Program-made: the position numbers and the translations under genes | Assembly (NCBI RefSeq): GCF_014655295.1 | Contig: NZ_BNBI01000007.1 | Span: forward strand, 424,704-488,703 | Origin: Streptomyces fumanus | GTDB lineage: Bacteria > Actinomycetota > Actinomycetes > Streptomycetales > Streptomycetaceae | Direction: 5' to 3' | Length of the DNA stretch: 64,000 bases | In this document: positions 41,248 to 50,621 of the stretch, in pieces | Layout of the letters: the number at the start of each line of letters is the position of its first letter | How positions within the stretch are numbered: the first letter of the stretch is position 1 | The notes under the pieces: model-generated | What the model was told of the DNA's origin: nothing | Seen by the model: only the letters and a program-made list of their open reading frames with translations | Databases searched by the model: none

Positions 41248-42230
41248 CGGTCCACCTCCGCGGTGCCGCGCTTGACGTCCTTCCACCAGCCGGGGTTGTC
41301 CCGGTACCAGTCGACGGTCTCGCGCAGACCGCGCTCGAAGGGCACCTCCGGCTCGAAGCCCAGCTCCTCGCGGATCTTGGTGCCGTCGAGGGAGTAGCGG
41401 TCGTCGTGCCCGGGCCGGTCGGTCACCCGGCGGATCGCGGAGGCGTCGGCGCCGCACAGCCGCAGCAGCTCGTGGGTCAGCTCCAGGTTGGTCCGCTCCA
41501 CACCGCCGCCCACGTTGTAGACCTCCCCGGCCCGTCCCTGGACGCGGACCGCCTCCACGGCGCGGCAGTGGTCGTCGACGTGCAGCCACTCACGGACGTT
41601 GTGCCCGTCCCCGTACAGCGGCACCGGCCTGCCCTCCAGCAGGTTGGTGACGAACAGCGGGATGAGCTTCTCGGGGTGCTGGTACGGGCCGTAGTTGTTG
41701 CAGCAGCGCGTGATCGACACGTCCATGCCGTGGGTGCGCCAGGCGGAGCGGACCACGAGGTCGGAGGCGGCCTTGGACGCCGCGTACGGCGAGTTCGGCT
41801 CCAGCGGCCAGGTCTCGGTCCACGAGCCCGACGGGATCGACCCGTAGACCTCGTCGGTGGAGACGTGCACGATCCGCTGGACGCCGCTGTGGCGCGCGCA
41901 GTCGAGCAGCACCTGGGTGCCCACCACGTTGGTGCGGACGAAGTCGGCGGCCCGGGTCACCGAGCGGTCGACGTGCGACTCGGCCGCGAAGTGCACGATC
42001 GAGTCGTGGCCGGGCAGCAGGTCGCGCAGCAGATCCGCGTCGCAGATGTCGCCGTGGACGAACTCCAGGCGCTCCGCGCCGGCCGGCAGGTTGGCGAGGT
42101 TGCCGCTGTACGTCAGCTTGTCGAGGACGGTCACCCGGGCCCCGGCCGCCCGCGGGTAGCGGTCGGCGAGCACGGCGCGCACATAGTGGCTGCCGATGAA
42201 GCCGGCGCCGCCCGTCACCAGGATCCTCAT
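41244..42230 (-). CDS. rmlB: dTDP-glucose 4,6-dehydratase
   Basis: A 328-residue extended SDR. It has the NAD loop GGAGFIGSHYVRAVLADRYP, the catalytic STDEVYGS, and the YAASKAASD Tyr/Lys pair, plus CCNNYGPYQHPEKLIPLF. It converts dTDP-glucose to dTDP-4-keto-6-deoxyglucose. Both ends overlap neighbouring genes by 4 bp, so it is co-translated with RmlA and the 2,3-dehydratase. Length is normal. Confidence 0.95.
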   Translation of the reverse strand: MRILVTGGAGFIGSHYVRAVLADRYPRAAGARVTVLDKLTYSGNLANLPAGAERLEFVHGDICDADLLRDLLPGHDSIVHFAAESHVDRSVTRAADFVRTNVVGTQVLLDCARHSGVQRIVHVSTDEVYGSIPSGSWTETWPLEPNSPYAASKAASDLVVRSAWRTHGMDVSITRCCNNYGPYQHPEKLIPLFVTNLLEGRPVPLYGDGHNVREWLHVDDHCRAVEAVRVQGRAGEVYNVGGGVERTNLELTHELLRLCGADASAIRRVTDRPGHDDRYSLDGTKIREELGFEPEVPFERGLRETVDWYRDNPGWWKDVKRGTAEVDR

Positions 42231-43282
42231 GACGCGACCTCCACCCGGGAGTCGTCCCCGACGATCAGCCGGTGCCGGCGGGCGGCCGTCACCGAGGCGG
42301 CCCTGCCGATGAGCGAGGCGCTCAGTCCGTCCAGGTGCGACAGGGAGGACCCGTCCTGCACGATCGAGTCCTCGATGCGCGTGTGCCGCACCGTGCAGTT
42401 GCCGCCGATCGCGGTGTACCGCCCGATGCGGCTGTCCTCCACGAGGCTCCCGGGGCCGATGAAGGCCGGGCCCTCGACACGGGAGCGCACCACCCGCGCA
42501 CCCGGCGCGAGCACCACCGGACCGGTCAGCTCGCTGGCGTCGTCCACCTCGCCGAGCCGCCGCGGGCTCACCTCGTCCAGCAGCCGCCGATTGCATTCGA
42601 GGACGGCGTCGGCGTTCCCGGCGTCGGCCCAGAAACCGAGGTATTCACTGGCCTTCACCCGGGCCCCGTTCTCCACCAGCCACTGGACGGCGTCGGTGAT
42701 CTCCAGTTCCCCGCGGGCACTCGGCCGTATCCGGTCCACGGCCCGGTGGATGGCGGGCGTGAAGAAATAGACGCCGATCAGGGCGAGATCGCTGCGCGGC
42801 ACGGCCGGCTTCTCGGCCAGCCCGGTCACGGTGGCCGACGCGTCGACCTCGGCGACCCCGAAGGCCCGGGGATCGGCGACTTTCTGGACGACGAGCTGGG
42901 CGTCCGGCCGATGCGCGGCGAACGTGCGGGCGATGTCCGTGATGCCCTCCGGCAGCACGTTGTCACCGAGGTACATCAGGAAATCGTCGGCGCCCAGGAA
43001 TTCCCGGGCGATCAGCACGCAGTGGGCCAGGCCGAGCGGCTGGGCCTGGCGAATGTAGGTGATACGGGCGCCGAACCGGGAACCGTCGCCGATCACCTCA
43101 CGGATCTGCTCCGCCCGGTCACCGACGATCACGCCGATATCGGTGATGCCCGCCGCCAGGATATTGTCGATGACATGTTCCAGGACCGCCTTGCCGGCGA
43201 CCGGAACAAGCTGTTTCGGCGTGGAATAGGTGAGGGGCCGAAGCCGGGCTCCCATCCCGCCGGATAGCACTAGAGCCTTCAC
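42227..43282 (-). CDS. rmlA: Glucose-1-phosphate thymidylyltransferase (long form)
   Basis: The 351-residue nucleotidyltransferase has the signature LSGGMGARLRPLTYSTPKQL at the N-terminus and a C-terminal left-handed beta-helix-like tail. This is the longer StrD-type form usual in Streptomyces sugar clusters. It makes dTDP-glucose. GTG at 43282 was chosen because GGAAGG lies just upstream and the family starts MKALVLSGG; an in-frame ATG at 43312 would add ten residues. First gene of the operon rmlA - rmlB - 2,3-dehydratase - UbiA. Confidence 0.94.
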   Translation of the reverse strand: MKALVLSGGMGARLRPLTYSTPKQLVPVAGKAVLEHVIDNILAAGITDIGVIVGDRAEQIREVIGDGSRFGARITYIRQAQPLGLAHCVLIAREFLGADDFLMYLGDNVLPEGITDIARTFAAHRPDAQLVVQKVADPRAFGVAEVDASATVTGLAEKPAVPRSDLALIGVYFFTPAIHRAVDRIRPSARGELEITDAVQWLVENGARVKASEYLGFWADAGNADAVLECNRRLLDEVSPRRLGEVDDASELTGPVVLAPGARVVRSRVEGPAFIGPGSLVEDSRIGRYTAIGGNCTVRHTRIEDSIVQDGSSLSHLDGLSASLIGRAASVTAARRHRLIVGDDSRVEVAS

Positions 43283-43393
43283 TTTGACCTTCCGGATCGA
43301 TTCTTCGGCCAAATGGTGATGTCCGTTGGATATTCCGGGAGTGCATAAGCGAGGCTAACGGCGCCGCTCCGGGCGCTCGTCGATAAGCTCGTG

Positions 43394-43427
43394 GACTCTG
43401 TCAGGTCCTGCTTGACGTGACAGAGTC
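43394..43427. promoter_or_regulatory. 10-bp perfect inverted repeat upstream of the rmlA operon
   Basis: GACTCTGTCA (43394-43403) and TGACAGAGTC (43418-43427) form a perfect dyad with a 14-bp centre. It lies about 110-145 bp before the rmlA start and 75 bp after the AfsR-like gene's stop. Lower in GC than the terminators of this window, so an operator is as likely as a terminator. Confidence 0.45.
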
Positions 43428-43501
43428 TTCAATACCGGGCCGTCGGCAGGACGCGAAACGGATGACGCGGGCCAGGGGGCCGCGGGCCGCGCGGCCGGTG
43501 G

Positions 43502-46500
43502 TCACGCCCGTCCGCCGACCGGCGGCGGATACGCCGCCTCCTCGGGGCCGAGCGCCCCGCCCCGCTCGAAGGCGGCCGTGAAGCCGTCCTCGCCCAGTCG
43601 CTCACGGGCGCCCGCGGCGATCCGGTCCACGTCGTCCCGCTCGCCCTCGGGCAGCGGGGTGCCGACCCGGGCCCGGCCCGCGGCGGCCGCCCCGAGCAGA
43701 CACGCCGCCCGCTCGGCCCGGCCCGCCAGCAGCTCGGCTCCGGCCAGGCCCTCCAAGGCCAGCGCGACCGCCCGCGGATCACCCGACCGCCGCGCCGCGT
43801 CGAGACCGTCCCGCTGCAGCTCCAGGGCGGCCGCGGCGTCCCCGCGCAGCTCCGCGACGAAGCCCAGCTCGGCCAGGATCAGCGAGGGCACGCCGGGCTG
43901 GTAGCCCATGCGCCGGTGCACATCGAGCACATTGCGCATGTGCCGCTCGGCGGTGTCCAGGTCGCCCTCGCGGCGGGCCCCCATCCCGAGCCCGATCTCG
44001 GCGAACTGCTCGCCGAAGTCGTCCGACTGCTCCACGGCGAGCCGCCTGGCCCGCTCGTGGTACTCCCGGGCCATCGGGTAGTCACGGGTCAGCAGGGCGA
44101 TCCGGCCCAGGCCCGAGAGGTGGAACGACACCTCGGGCCACAGCCCGAGATCCTCGGCCACCCGCAGTCCGTCGCGCAGCAGTTGCCCGGCCCGCCGGTA
44201 GTCGCCGACCACCTCGGCCAGCGTCTGCAGCGGCACCATGGCGCGCAACTGCCCCCACCGGTCGCCCAGTTCCCGGAAGATCTCCAGGCTCTGCTCGCCG
44301 TACCGGCGCAGCGCGCCGAAGTCGCCGCGCAGCTTGGCGATGAACGCCTGGCTGCTCAGCGCCGCCGCCGTGCCCCAGCGGTCCTCCAGGGAGCGGAAGG
44401 AGCGCAGCGCCCGCTCGATCAGCTCCTCACTGGGCGTCAGGTCCCCGACGCCGTACAGGTTGGACCCGAGGAACCACTGGGCGTGCGCCTCGCCGCCCGG
44501 CTCGTCCAGCTCCTCGTAGGGGCGCAGCGCGGCCCGGTACTCGGCGAGCGGGTCGCTGCTGCCGCCCAGGAGCAGCCGGGTGCCGCCCAGCCAGGCGGTC
44601 GCCTCGGCCACCACGGGGGTGGCCGGGGTGCGCGGCACCAGTGAGAGCGCCGTGGCCAGGGAGCGTTCCGCCTCGCGGTTGCGGCCGCGCAAGTGCCAGT
44701 ACCAGGCCAGGGCGTTGACCAGCCGCAGGGCCCGCTCGCCGTCCCCGCTGTGCACGGCGCTCTCCAGTGCCGTGCGCAGGTTCGCCGTCTCCGCGTCGAG
44801 GCGGCGCAGCCACTCCCGCTGCCCGTGTCCGCGCAGGTGCGGCCGGGCCCGCTCGGCGAAGGAGGTGTAGTAGGCGCGGTGCCGCTGCCGGAGACCCTCC
44901 AGCTCACCGGCCTCCCGCAGTTGCTCCAGGCAGTAGGCCGTGACGGACTCCAGGAGCCGGTAGCGCGGGCCGTCCACCTCATCGGTCATGACCACCAGGG
45001 AGCAGTCCACCAGGCGGGCCAGCAGGTCCAGCACCTCAGCGCGGTCCACGCCGGGACCCGCGCACAGCTCCTCCGCCGCCGCCAGGGAACAGCCGTCGGC
45101 GTGCACGGCCAGGCGGTGCAGGACGGCACGCTCCCGGGCGCTGAGCAGGCCGCAGCTCCAGTCGATGACCGCGCGCAGCGTGCGGTGCCGGGCCGGGGCG
45201 TCCCGGGTGCCGGCGGCCAGCAGTGTGAACCGGTCGTCCAGCCGGGCGGCCAGCTCGTGCACGCCCAGGGCGCGGACCCGGGTGGCCGCCATCTCCAGGG
45301 CGAGGGGGATGCCGTCGAGACGGCGGCAGACCGCGACCACGGGGCCGACGGTCTCCTCGGTCAGCCGGAAGCGGGGAGCGGCCGCGCCCGCCCGCGCCGC
45401 GAACAGCTCCACGGCGCTGAACCGCAGCACGTCCTCGGCGCCCAGCCCCACGGCGGACCGCGGCAGGGACAGCGGGGGCACCTCCACGAGCCGCTCGCCG
45501 CCGACGCTGAGCGAGGTCTGGCTGGTGGCCAGGACGTGCAGCTTGGGCGCCGCCTTCAGCAGCCGGGCCGTCAGCTCGGCCACCGGCTCGACGACGTGCT
45601 CGCAGTTGTCGAGGACCAGCAGCGTGCGCTCGTCGCCCAGGGCGTGCACCACCCGCGCGGTGGAGGACAGCGGATCGCCGTCCGGTGCGGGGTGGGAGGT
45701 GATGTCGTCGCGCACCCCGAGGACCGCCTCGACCACCTCGTGCACCTCGGTGGCGGAGGCGGGGGAGCGGTCCAGGGAGGCGAACTCCGCCATCCGGACG
45801 CCGCCGGGGAAGTCCGGGCCGAGCGCGGCGGCGGTCGCCAGGGCGAGCTGGGTCTTGCCCACCCCGCCCGAGCCGGTCAGGGTCACCAGCCGGTGCCGGC
45901 CGACCAGTTCGCGCAGCCGCTCGATCAGCTCGTCCCTGCCGACGAGGTCGACGGGCGGGGCGGGCAGGTTGGTCGGGGGCCGGGCCGCGGTGGTGCTGGG
46001 CGACGGCACGGCGGCCAGCTCCGGGCTCTGGGTGAGGATCGCCCGGTGCAGCGCGGTCAGTTCGGGGGAGGGGTCCACGCCCAGCTCCTCGGCGAGCCGC
46101 TCGCGCAGTTCGGCGTAGCCGGTGAGGGCGGCGCCCTGCCGGCCCGCCAGGTACAGGGCCCGGATGTGCGCCGTGCGCAGCCGTTCGCGCAGCGGGTGCC
46201 GGACCACCAGGTCCGCCAGCTCGTCGGCGACCAGGGCGTGTTCGCCCAGCTCCAGCCGGGCCTCGGCCTGCTCCTCCAGCGCCGTCAGCCGCTGCTCCTC
46301 CAGCCGGTCGGCCGCGGCGCGGGCGAACTCCTCGTCGACGAAGTCGGCGTACGCCGCCCCGCGCCACAGGGCCAGCGCCTCGGTCAGCAGCTCCGTCCTG
46401 GTGCGGGGGTCGGCGCTGCGGCGGGCGCGGGCGGTCAGATCGAGGAAGCGGTCGGCGTCCACGGACCCGGCGGGCACCTGGAGCCGGTAGCCGGGGGCGC

Positions 46501-46762
46501 CGTAGACCACCAGGTCCCGGCCGCCGGGCGCGGCGTCCTCCAGGGCCCGGCGGAGCTGCCACACCTTGTTCTGCAGCACGCCCACGGGGTTGTTCGGCAG
46601 CCGTTCGCCCCACAGGTCCTCGACCAGCCGGTCCACCGACACGGGCCGCCCGCGGTGCACCAGCAGCGCGGTGAGCAGGGCACGGACCTTCAGCTCCGGC
46701 ACCCGCACCGGCCGCCCCTGAGCCGTCCACACCGCAAGCGGGCCGAGCACCCCGAAACGCAT
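43502..46762 (-). CDS. AfsR-like SARP regulator with NB-ARC and TPR domains
   Basis: The 1086-residue regulator has an N-terminal OmpR-like DNA-binding domain (RFGVLGPLAVW ... LLTALLVHRGRPVSVDRLVEDLWGE) and a BTAD domain (to about residue 250). An NB-ARC ATPase follows (Walker A TGSGGVGKTQLALA at about 295-308, Walker B TLLVLDNCEHV), then C-terminal TPR-like repeats. This is the AfsR architecture. Large SARPs integrate signalling with activation of antibiotic genes. The gene lies just upstream of the rmlA operon on the same strand and is divergent from the flavin reductase gene. I saw no TTA codon. Confidence 0.92.
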   Translation of the reverse strand: MRFGVLGPLAVWTAQGRPVRVPELKVRALLTALLVHRGRPVSVDRLVEDLWGERLPNNPVGVLQNKVWQLRRALEDAAPGGRDLVVYGAPGYRLQVPAGSVDADRFLDLTARARRSADPRTRTELLTEALALWRGAAYADFVDEEFARAAADRLEEQRLTALEEQAEARLELGEHALVADELADLVVRHPLRERLRTAHIRALYLAGRQGAALTGYAELRERLAEELGVDPSPELTALHRAILTQSPELAAVPSPSTTAARPPTNLPAPPVDLVGRDELIERLRELVGRHRLVTLTGSGGVGKTQLALATAAALGPDFPGGVRMAEFASLDRSPASATEVHEVVEAVLGVRDDITSHPAPDGDPLSSTARVVHALGDERTLLVLDNCEHVVEPVAELTARLLKAAPKLHVLATSQTSLSVGGERLVEVPPLSLPRSAVGLGAEDVLRFSAVELFAARAGAAAPRFRLTEETVGPVVAVCRRLDGIPLALEMAATRVRALGVHELAARLDDRFTLLAAGTRDAPARHRTLRAVIDWSCGLLSARERAVLHRLAVHADGCSLAAAEELCAGPGVDRAEVLDLLARLVDCSLVVMTDEVDGPRYRLLESVTAYCLEQLREAGELEGLRQRHRAYYTSFAERARPHLRGHGQREWLRRLDAETANLRTALESAVHSGDGERALRLVNALAWYWHLRGRNREAERSLATALSLVPRTPATPVVAEATAWLGGTRLLLGGSSDPLAEYRAALRPYEELDEPGGEAHAQWFLGSNLYGVGDLTPSEELIERALRSFRSLEDRWGTAAALSSQAFIAKLRGDFGALRRYGEQSLEIFRELGDRWGQLRAMVPLQTLAEVVGDYRRAGQLLRDGLRVAEDLGLWPEVSFHLSGLGRIALLTRDYPMAREYHERARRLAVEQSDDFGEQFAEIGLGMGARREGDLDTAERHMRNVLDVHRRMGYQPGVPSLILAELGFVAELRGDAAAALELQRDGLDAARRSGDPRAVALALEGLAGAELLAGRAERAACLLGAAAAGRARVGTPLPEGERDDVDRIAAGARERLGEDGFTAAFERGGALGPEEAAYPPPVGGRA

Positions 46763-46907
46763 GTGATCACGCTATCCGAACGCGGCGGCCGACGACAGGA
46801 CGGTGCGCGTACGGGGCGGCCGAGAGCGACCGAGAGCGGACCGGGACCGGACCGGGGGCGGCGGCGGGCACGGTGGCAGCCGAGGAGCCGAGCACAGGGA
46901 GGGAAGC

Positions 46908-47492
46908 ATGCCTGAGCACAGACTGCGGGTGTCCGTCATCATCGGCAGCATCCGCAACGGCCGGTTCGGTCCCACGGCGGCCCGGTGGATCGCCGACGAG
47001 GCCGCCAAGCGCGAGGACCTCGCCGTCGACGTGATCGACCTGGCGAAGGTGTGGCTGCCCGAGGTGCTGCCGGCCGACGAGCACGCGGAGCGGCCGACCG
47101 CCGTCCAGGACCTGGCGCCGTGGCTGGCCCGCGCCGACGCGTTCATCATCGTGACGCCGGAGTACAACCACAGCTTCCCCGCCTCGCTCAAGAACGCCGT
47201 CGACTGGTACGTCGACGAGTGGAAGGCCAAGCCGGTCGCGTTCGTCTCCTACGGAGGCATCGCCGGCGGTCTGCGCGCCGTGGCCCAGCTCCGGGAGATC
47301 TTCCCCGGTCTGCACGCGGTGACGGTCCGCGACTCCGTCGCCTTCCCGGAGTACTGGACGCGCTTCGACGACCAGGGCCGGCCGGTCGACGCCACCGCCT
47401 GCGAGGCCGCCGCCAAGACGATGCTCGACCAGCTCACCTGGTGGGGGCGGACGCTGCGCGACGCCCGGGCCGCGCGGCCCTATCCCGGCTGA
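46908..47492 (+). CDS. NADPH-dependent FMN reductase
   Basis: A 194-residue flavodoxin-fold reductase. It has the FMN phosphate loop GSIRNGRFGP near the N-terminus and the family motif TPEYNHSFPASLKNAVDW (about residues 84-101), with SYGGIAGGLRA further on. It could supply reduced FMN to a flavin-dependent monooxygenase such as the luciferase-like protein at 62007, or reduce quinone/azo groups. AGGGAGGGAAG precedes the ATG. It is followed after 60 bp by the exporter gene, likely in one operon. Confidence 0.88.
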   Translation: MPEHRLRVSVIIGSIRNGRFGPTAARWIADEAAKREDLAVDVIDLAKVWLPEVLPADEHAERPTAVQDLAPWLARADAFIIVTPEYNHSFPASLKNAVDWYVDEWKAKPVAFVSYGGIAGGLRAVAQLREIFPGLHAVTVRDSVAFPEYWTRFDDQGRPVDATACEAAAKTMLDQLTWWGRTLRDARAARPYPG

Positions 47493-47552
47493 GGCTCCCG
47501 CCACCGTCCCCGTGGTCCGCACCACACCGTCCCCGACCCTGGAAGGACCCCC

Positions 47553-49133
47553 ATGTCAACGAACGCCTCCCCGGCGGTGCCGGCGAAGGCAGGGACGCGC
47601 GAGTGGCTCGGCCTCGCCGTGCTGGCCCTGCCGACCCTGCTGCTCGCGCTCGACCAGAGCGTGCTGTTCCTCGCGCTGCCGCACCTGGCGGAGTCCCTGC
47701 GGCCCACCGGCACCCAGACGCTGTGGATCATGGACATCTACGGCTTCATGATCGCCGGTTTCCTGGTCACCATGGGCACGCTCGGCGACCGCATCGGCCG
47801 GCGCAAACTGCTGCTGATCGGCGCCACGTTCGTCGGTGTCGCCTCGCTGCTGGCCGCCTACTCCACCAGCGCCGAGATGCTGATCGCCACCCGGGCGCTG
47901 CTCGGTGTCGCCGCGGCCACGCTGATGCCCTCCACGCTCGCCCTGATCAGCAACATGTTCCAGGACCCGGGGCAGCGCGGCCGGGCCATCGCGGTGTGGG
48001 CGAGCTGCTTCATGGGCGGCACCGCGCTCGGCCCCATGATCGGCGGCGTGCTGCTGGACCACTTCTGGTGGGGTTCGGTCTTCCTGCTCGGCGTCCCGGT
48101 GATGATCATCCTGCTGATCGCCGGTCCCGTGCTGCTGCCCGAGTACCGCGACCCGGACGGCGGCAAGCTGGACCTGTTCAGCGTCGCCCTGTCGCTGGCC
48201 ACCATCCTGCCGGTCATCTACGGCCTCAAGGAGATCGCCCGCTACGGCGTGGAGCCGATCTCCCTGCTGGTCATCGCGCTCGGCCTGGCCGTCGGCGCGG
48301 TGTTCGTCCGCCGCCAGACCCGGCTCACGCACCCGCTGCTCGACCTGCGCCTGTTCCGCTCCGGCGCCTTCACCTCCTCGCTGCTGGTGCTGATGCTGGC
48401 GATGGCCACCATGGGCGGCAGCTACCTGTTCATCACCGGCTTCCTGCAGATGGTCGAGGACCTGTCGCCCACCGCCGCCGGCATGTGGATGGTGCCCTCC
48501 GCGCTCGCCTCGATCGTGGCGGCGCTGATCGCCCCCGGCCTGACCAAGCGGCTGCCCATGGGCGTGGTGATCGGCAGCGGCCTCGCCCTGACGACCGTGG
48601 GCTACCTGCTGGTCGCGTTCGTCGACCCGGTGGGCGGACTTCCGCTGCTGATCACCGGCTTCGTGATCGCCTTCTTCGGCACCGGACCGATCGGCGCCCT
48701 GGGCACCAACCTCGTCGTCAGCTCCGCTCCCCCGGAGAAGGGCGGTTCCGCCGCCTCCCTGTCCGAGACCAGCGGCGAGTTCGGGGTCTCGCTCGGCGTG
48801 GCGGCGCTGGGCAGCCTGGGCACCGCGCTCTACCGCGGCGACATCACCGTCCCCGACGGCGTGCCGGCCGAGCAGGCCGAAGAGGTGCGCGGCGGCATGG
48901 AGAGCGCGGTCGTCGCCGCCCAGGAGCTGCCCGCGGACCTGCGCGACCAGGTACTGGCGGCGGCGCGCGAGGCGTACACGAGCGGGCTCAACGTCGTCGC
49001 CGTCGTCTGCGCCTCGCTCATCGCCGTCACCGCGGTGCTCGCCGTGACCCTCCTGCGCAAGGTGGGCGGCACCCCGCCGGCGCCGGACGAGCCGGCCGCC
49101 GCGCGGGAGGAGTCGGTCCCGGCCGGGCCGTGA
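47553..49133 (+). CDS. DHA2-family (14-TM) major facilitator drug exporter
   Basis: The 526-residue membrane protein of the EmrB/QacA type has about 14 hydrophobic segments, motif A GDRIGRRKLLLIG near residue 80 and motif C-like GGTALGPMIGGVLL near 155. These are proton-driven exporters of drugs and are often the self-resistance gene of the cluster that contains them. GGAAGGA lies just before the ATG. Downstream is a strong hairpin. It is the only dedicated exporter candidate in the window besides NarK. Confidence 0.9.
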   Translation: MSTNASPAVPAKAGTREWLGLAVLALPTLLLALDQSVLFLALPHLAESLRPTGTQTLWIMDIYGFMIAGFLVTMGTLGDRIGRRKLLLIGATFVGVASLLAAYSTSAEMLIATRALLGVAAATLMPSTLALISNMFQDPGQRGRAIAVWASCFMGGTALGPMIGGVLLDHFWWGSVFLLGVPVMIILLIAGPVLLPEYRDPDGGKLDLFSVALSLATILPVIYGLKEIARYGVEPISLLVIALGLAVGAVFVRRQTRLTHPLLDLRLFRSGAFTSSLLVLMLAMATMGGSYLFITGFLQMVEDLSPTAAGMWMVPSALASIVAALIAPGLTKRLPMGVVIGSGLALTTVGYLLVAFVDPVGGLPLLITGFVIAFFGTGPIGALGTNLVVSSAPPEKGGSAASLSETSGEFGVSLGVAALGSLGTALYRGDITVPDGVPAEQAEEVRGGMESAVVAAQELPADLRDQVLAAAREAYTSGLNVVAVVCASLIAVTAVLAVTLLRKVGGTPPAPDEPAAAREESVPAGP

Positions 49134-49148
49134 CCCGCACGCCCCCCT

Positions 49149-49187
49149 GGCGCGGGCCCTTCGCCGCCCCGGCGAAGGGCCCGCGCC
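49149..49187 (+). terminator. 17-bp perfect hairpin after the exporter gene
   Basis: Arms 49149-49165 and 49171-49187 pair perfectly around a 5-nt loop, 15 nt after the exporter stop. Confidence 0.8.
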
Positions 49188-49332
49188 CCTTCCCGTTCCG
49201 GCACCACCGGACCTGACACATGAGGCGGCCCCCCGATGGACCCTCCCCGGACCGCTCGACAGCATGGTCATGTGCGTTCGCATTCCCCGGCCCGCCAAGC
49301 CGCCCGCCCACGAAATGCAAAGGGGTCCGTTC

Positions 49333-50550
49333 ATGGTCCAGTGCCGAATCTGCGGTGGCCCGGTCGATGAGTTCATCGACTTCGGCCGGCAACCCGTGTC
49401 CGATTCCTTCGTGACACCCGAGACGGCGGGCAGCGAGTACTTCTTCCGGCTGGCCGCGGGATTCTGCACCGAATGCACCATGGTGCAACTCATCGAAGAG
49501 GTGCCCCGCGAGCAGATGTTCCACGAGGATTACCCGTACCGCTCCGCCGGTTCGGTGGTCATGCGGGAGCACTTCGAGAAGTACGCGAACCAGCTCCTGG
49601 GCGGCGAACTCACCGGCCGCGACCCCTTCGTGGTCGAGATCGGCTCCAACGACGGGACCATGCTGAAGACCATCGGCCGGGCCGGGGTGCGCCACCTCGG
49701 TGTCGACCCCTCGGCCCAGGTCGCCGAGTTCGCCCGGGCCGAGGGCGTACGGGTGCGCACGGACTTCTTCCAGGAGACCAGCGCACGCGAGATCGCCGAG
49801 GCCGACGGCCCCGCCGACGTGATCTTCTCGGCGAACACCTTCAGCCACATCGCCTACATCGACTCGGTGCTCCGCGGCGTGGACACGCTGCTCGCCCCGG
49901 ACGGCATCTTCGTGATCGAGGACCGCTACCTGGGCTCGATCATCGCGCAGAACGCCTTCGACCAGGTCTACGACGAGCACTTCTACCTCTTCTCGGTCGG
50001 CTCGGTGCGGACCATGGCCCGGCGCCACGGCTTCGAACTCGCCGACGTCCAGCCGCTGTCCGTGCACGGCGGGTCGATGCGGTACACCATCGCCCGCCCG
50101 GGACGGCGGCCGGTGTCCACGGCCGTCACCGAGCACATCGAGCGCGAGCGCGAGGCGGGCCTCGGCCGGCCGGAGACCTACCACCGCTTCGCGGAGCACG
50201 CCCGGACCAGTTGCCGCGACCTGGTGCAACTGCTGACCGAACTGCGCGCGCAGGGCCGCTCGGTGGTCGGCTACGGCGCCACCGCCAAGAGCGCCACCGT
50301 CCTCAACCACTGCGGTATCGGCACCGACCTGGTCCCGTTCATCTGCGACAACACCCCGGCCAAGCAGGGCCGGCTCGCCCCGGGCGCGCACATTCCGGTC
50401 CGGTCGCCCGAGGAGTTCGCCAAGCCCTATCCCGACTACGCCCTCCTCTTCGCCTGGAACCACGCCGAGGAGATCATGGCGAAGGAACGGGAATTCCGGG
50501 CGGCGGGCGGCAAGTGGATTCTCTACGTGCCCGAAGTGCACATCGTCTGA
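49333..50550 (+). CDS. NDP-hexose C-methyltransferase (TylC3/EvaC family)
   Basis: A 405-residue SAM-dependent sugar C-methyltransferase. It has an N-terminal zinc-binding module (CRICG ... CTEC), the SAM loop VVEIGSNDGTMLK, the catalytic-region EDRYLGSIIAQNAFDQVYDEHFYLFS, and a C-terminal YGATAKSATVLNHCGI ... DNTPAKQG domain. In this family C3 methylation of a 4-keto-2,6-dideoxy sugar is typical. ATG at 49333 was chosen (AAAGGGG, 8 nt spacing); an upstream in-frame ATG at 49315 is possible. First gene of the late sugar/glycosylation operon. C5 methylation (as in noviose) is the alternative. Confidence 0.9.
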   Translation: MVQCRICGGPVDEFIDFGRQPVSDSFVTPETAGSEYFFRLAAGFCTECTMVQLIEEVPREQMFHEDYPYRSAGSVVMREHFEKYANQLLGGELTGRDPFVVEIGSNDGTMLKTIGRAGVRHLGVDPSAQVAEFARAEGVRVRTDFFQETSAREIAEADGPADVIFSANTFSHIAYIDSVLRGVDTLLAPDGIFVIEDRYLGSIIAQNAFDQVYDEHFYLFSVGSVRTMARRHGFELADVQPLSVHGGSMRYTIARPGRRPVSTAVTEHIEREREAGLGRPETYHRFAEHARTSCRDLVQLLTELRAQGRSVVGYGATAKSATVLNHCGIGTDLVPFICDNTPAKQGRLAPGAHIPVRSPEEFAKPYPDYALLFAWNHAEEIMAKEREFRAAGGKWILYVPEVHIV

Positions 50551-50621
50551 ATTCCCGCCAGGGACCGCGTCACGGGCGTTCGAGGCCCCAGTCATCTCTC
50601 AGATTCCAACCGGAAGGCGCC

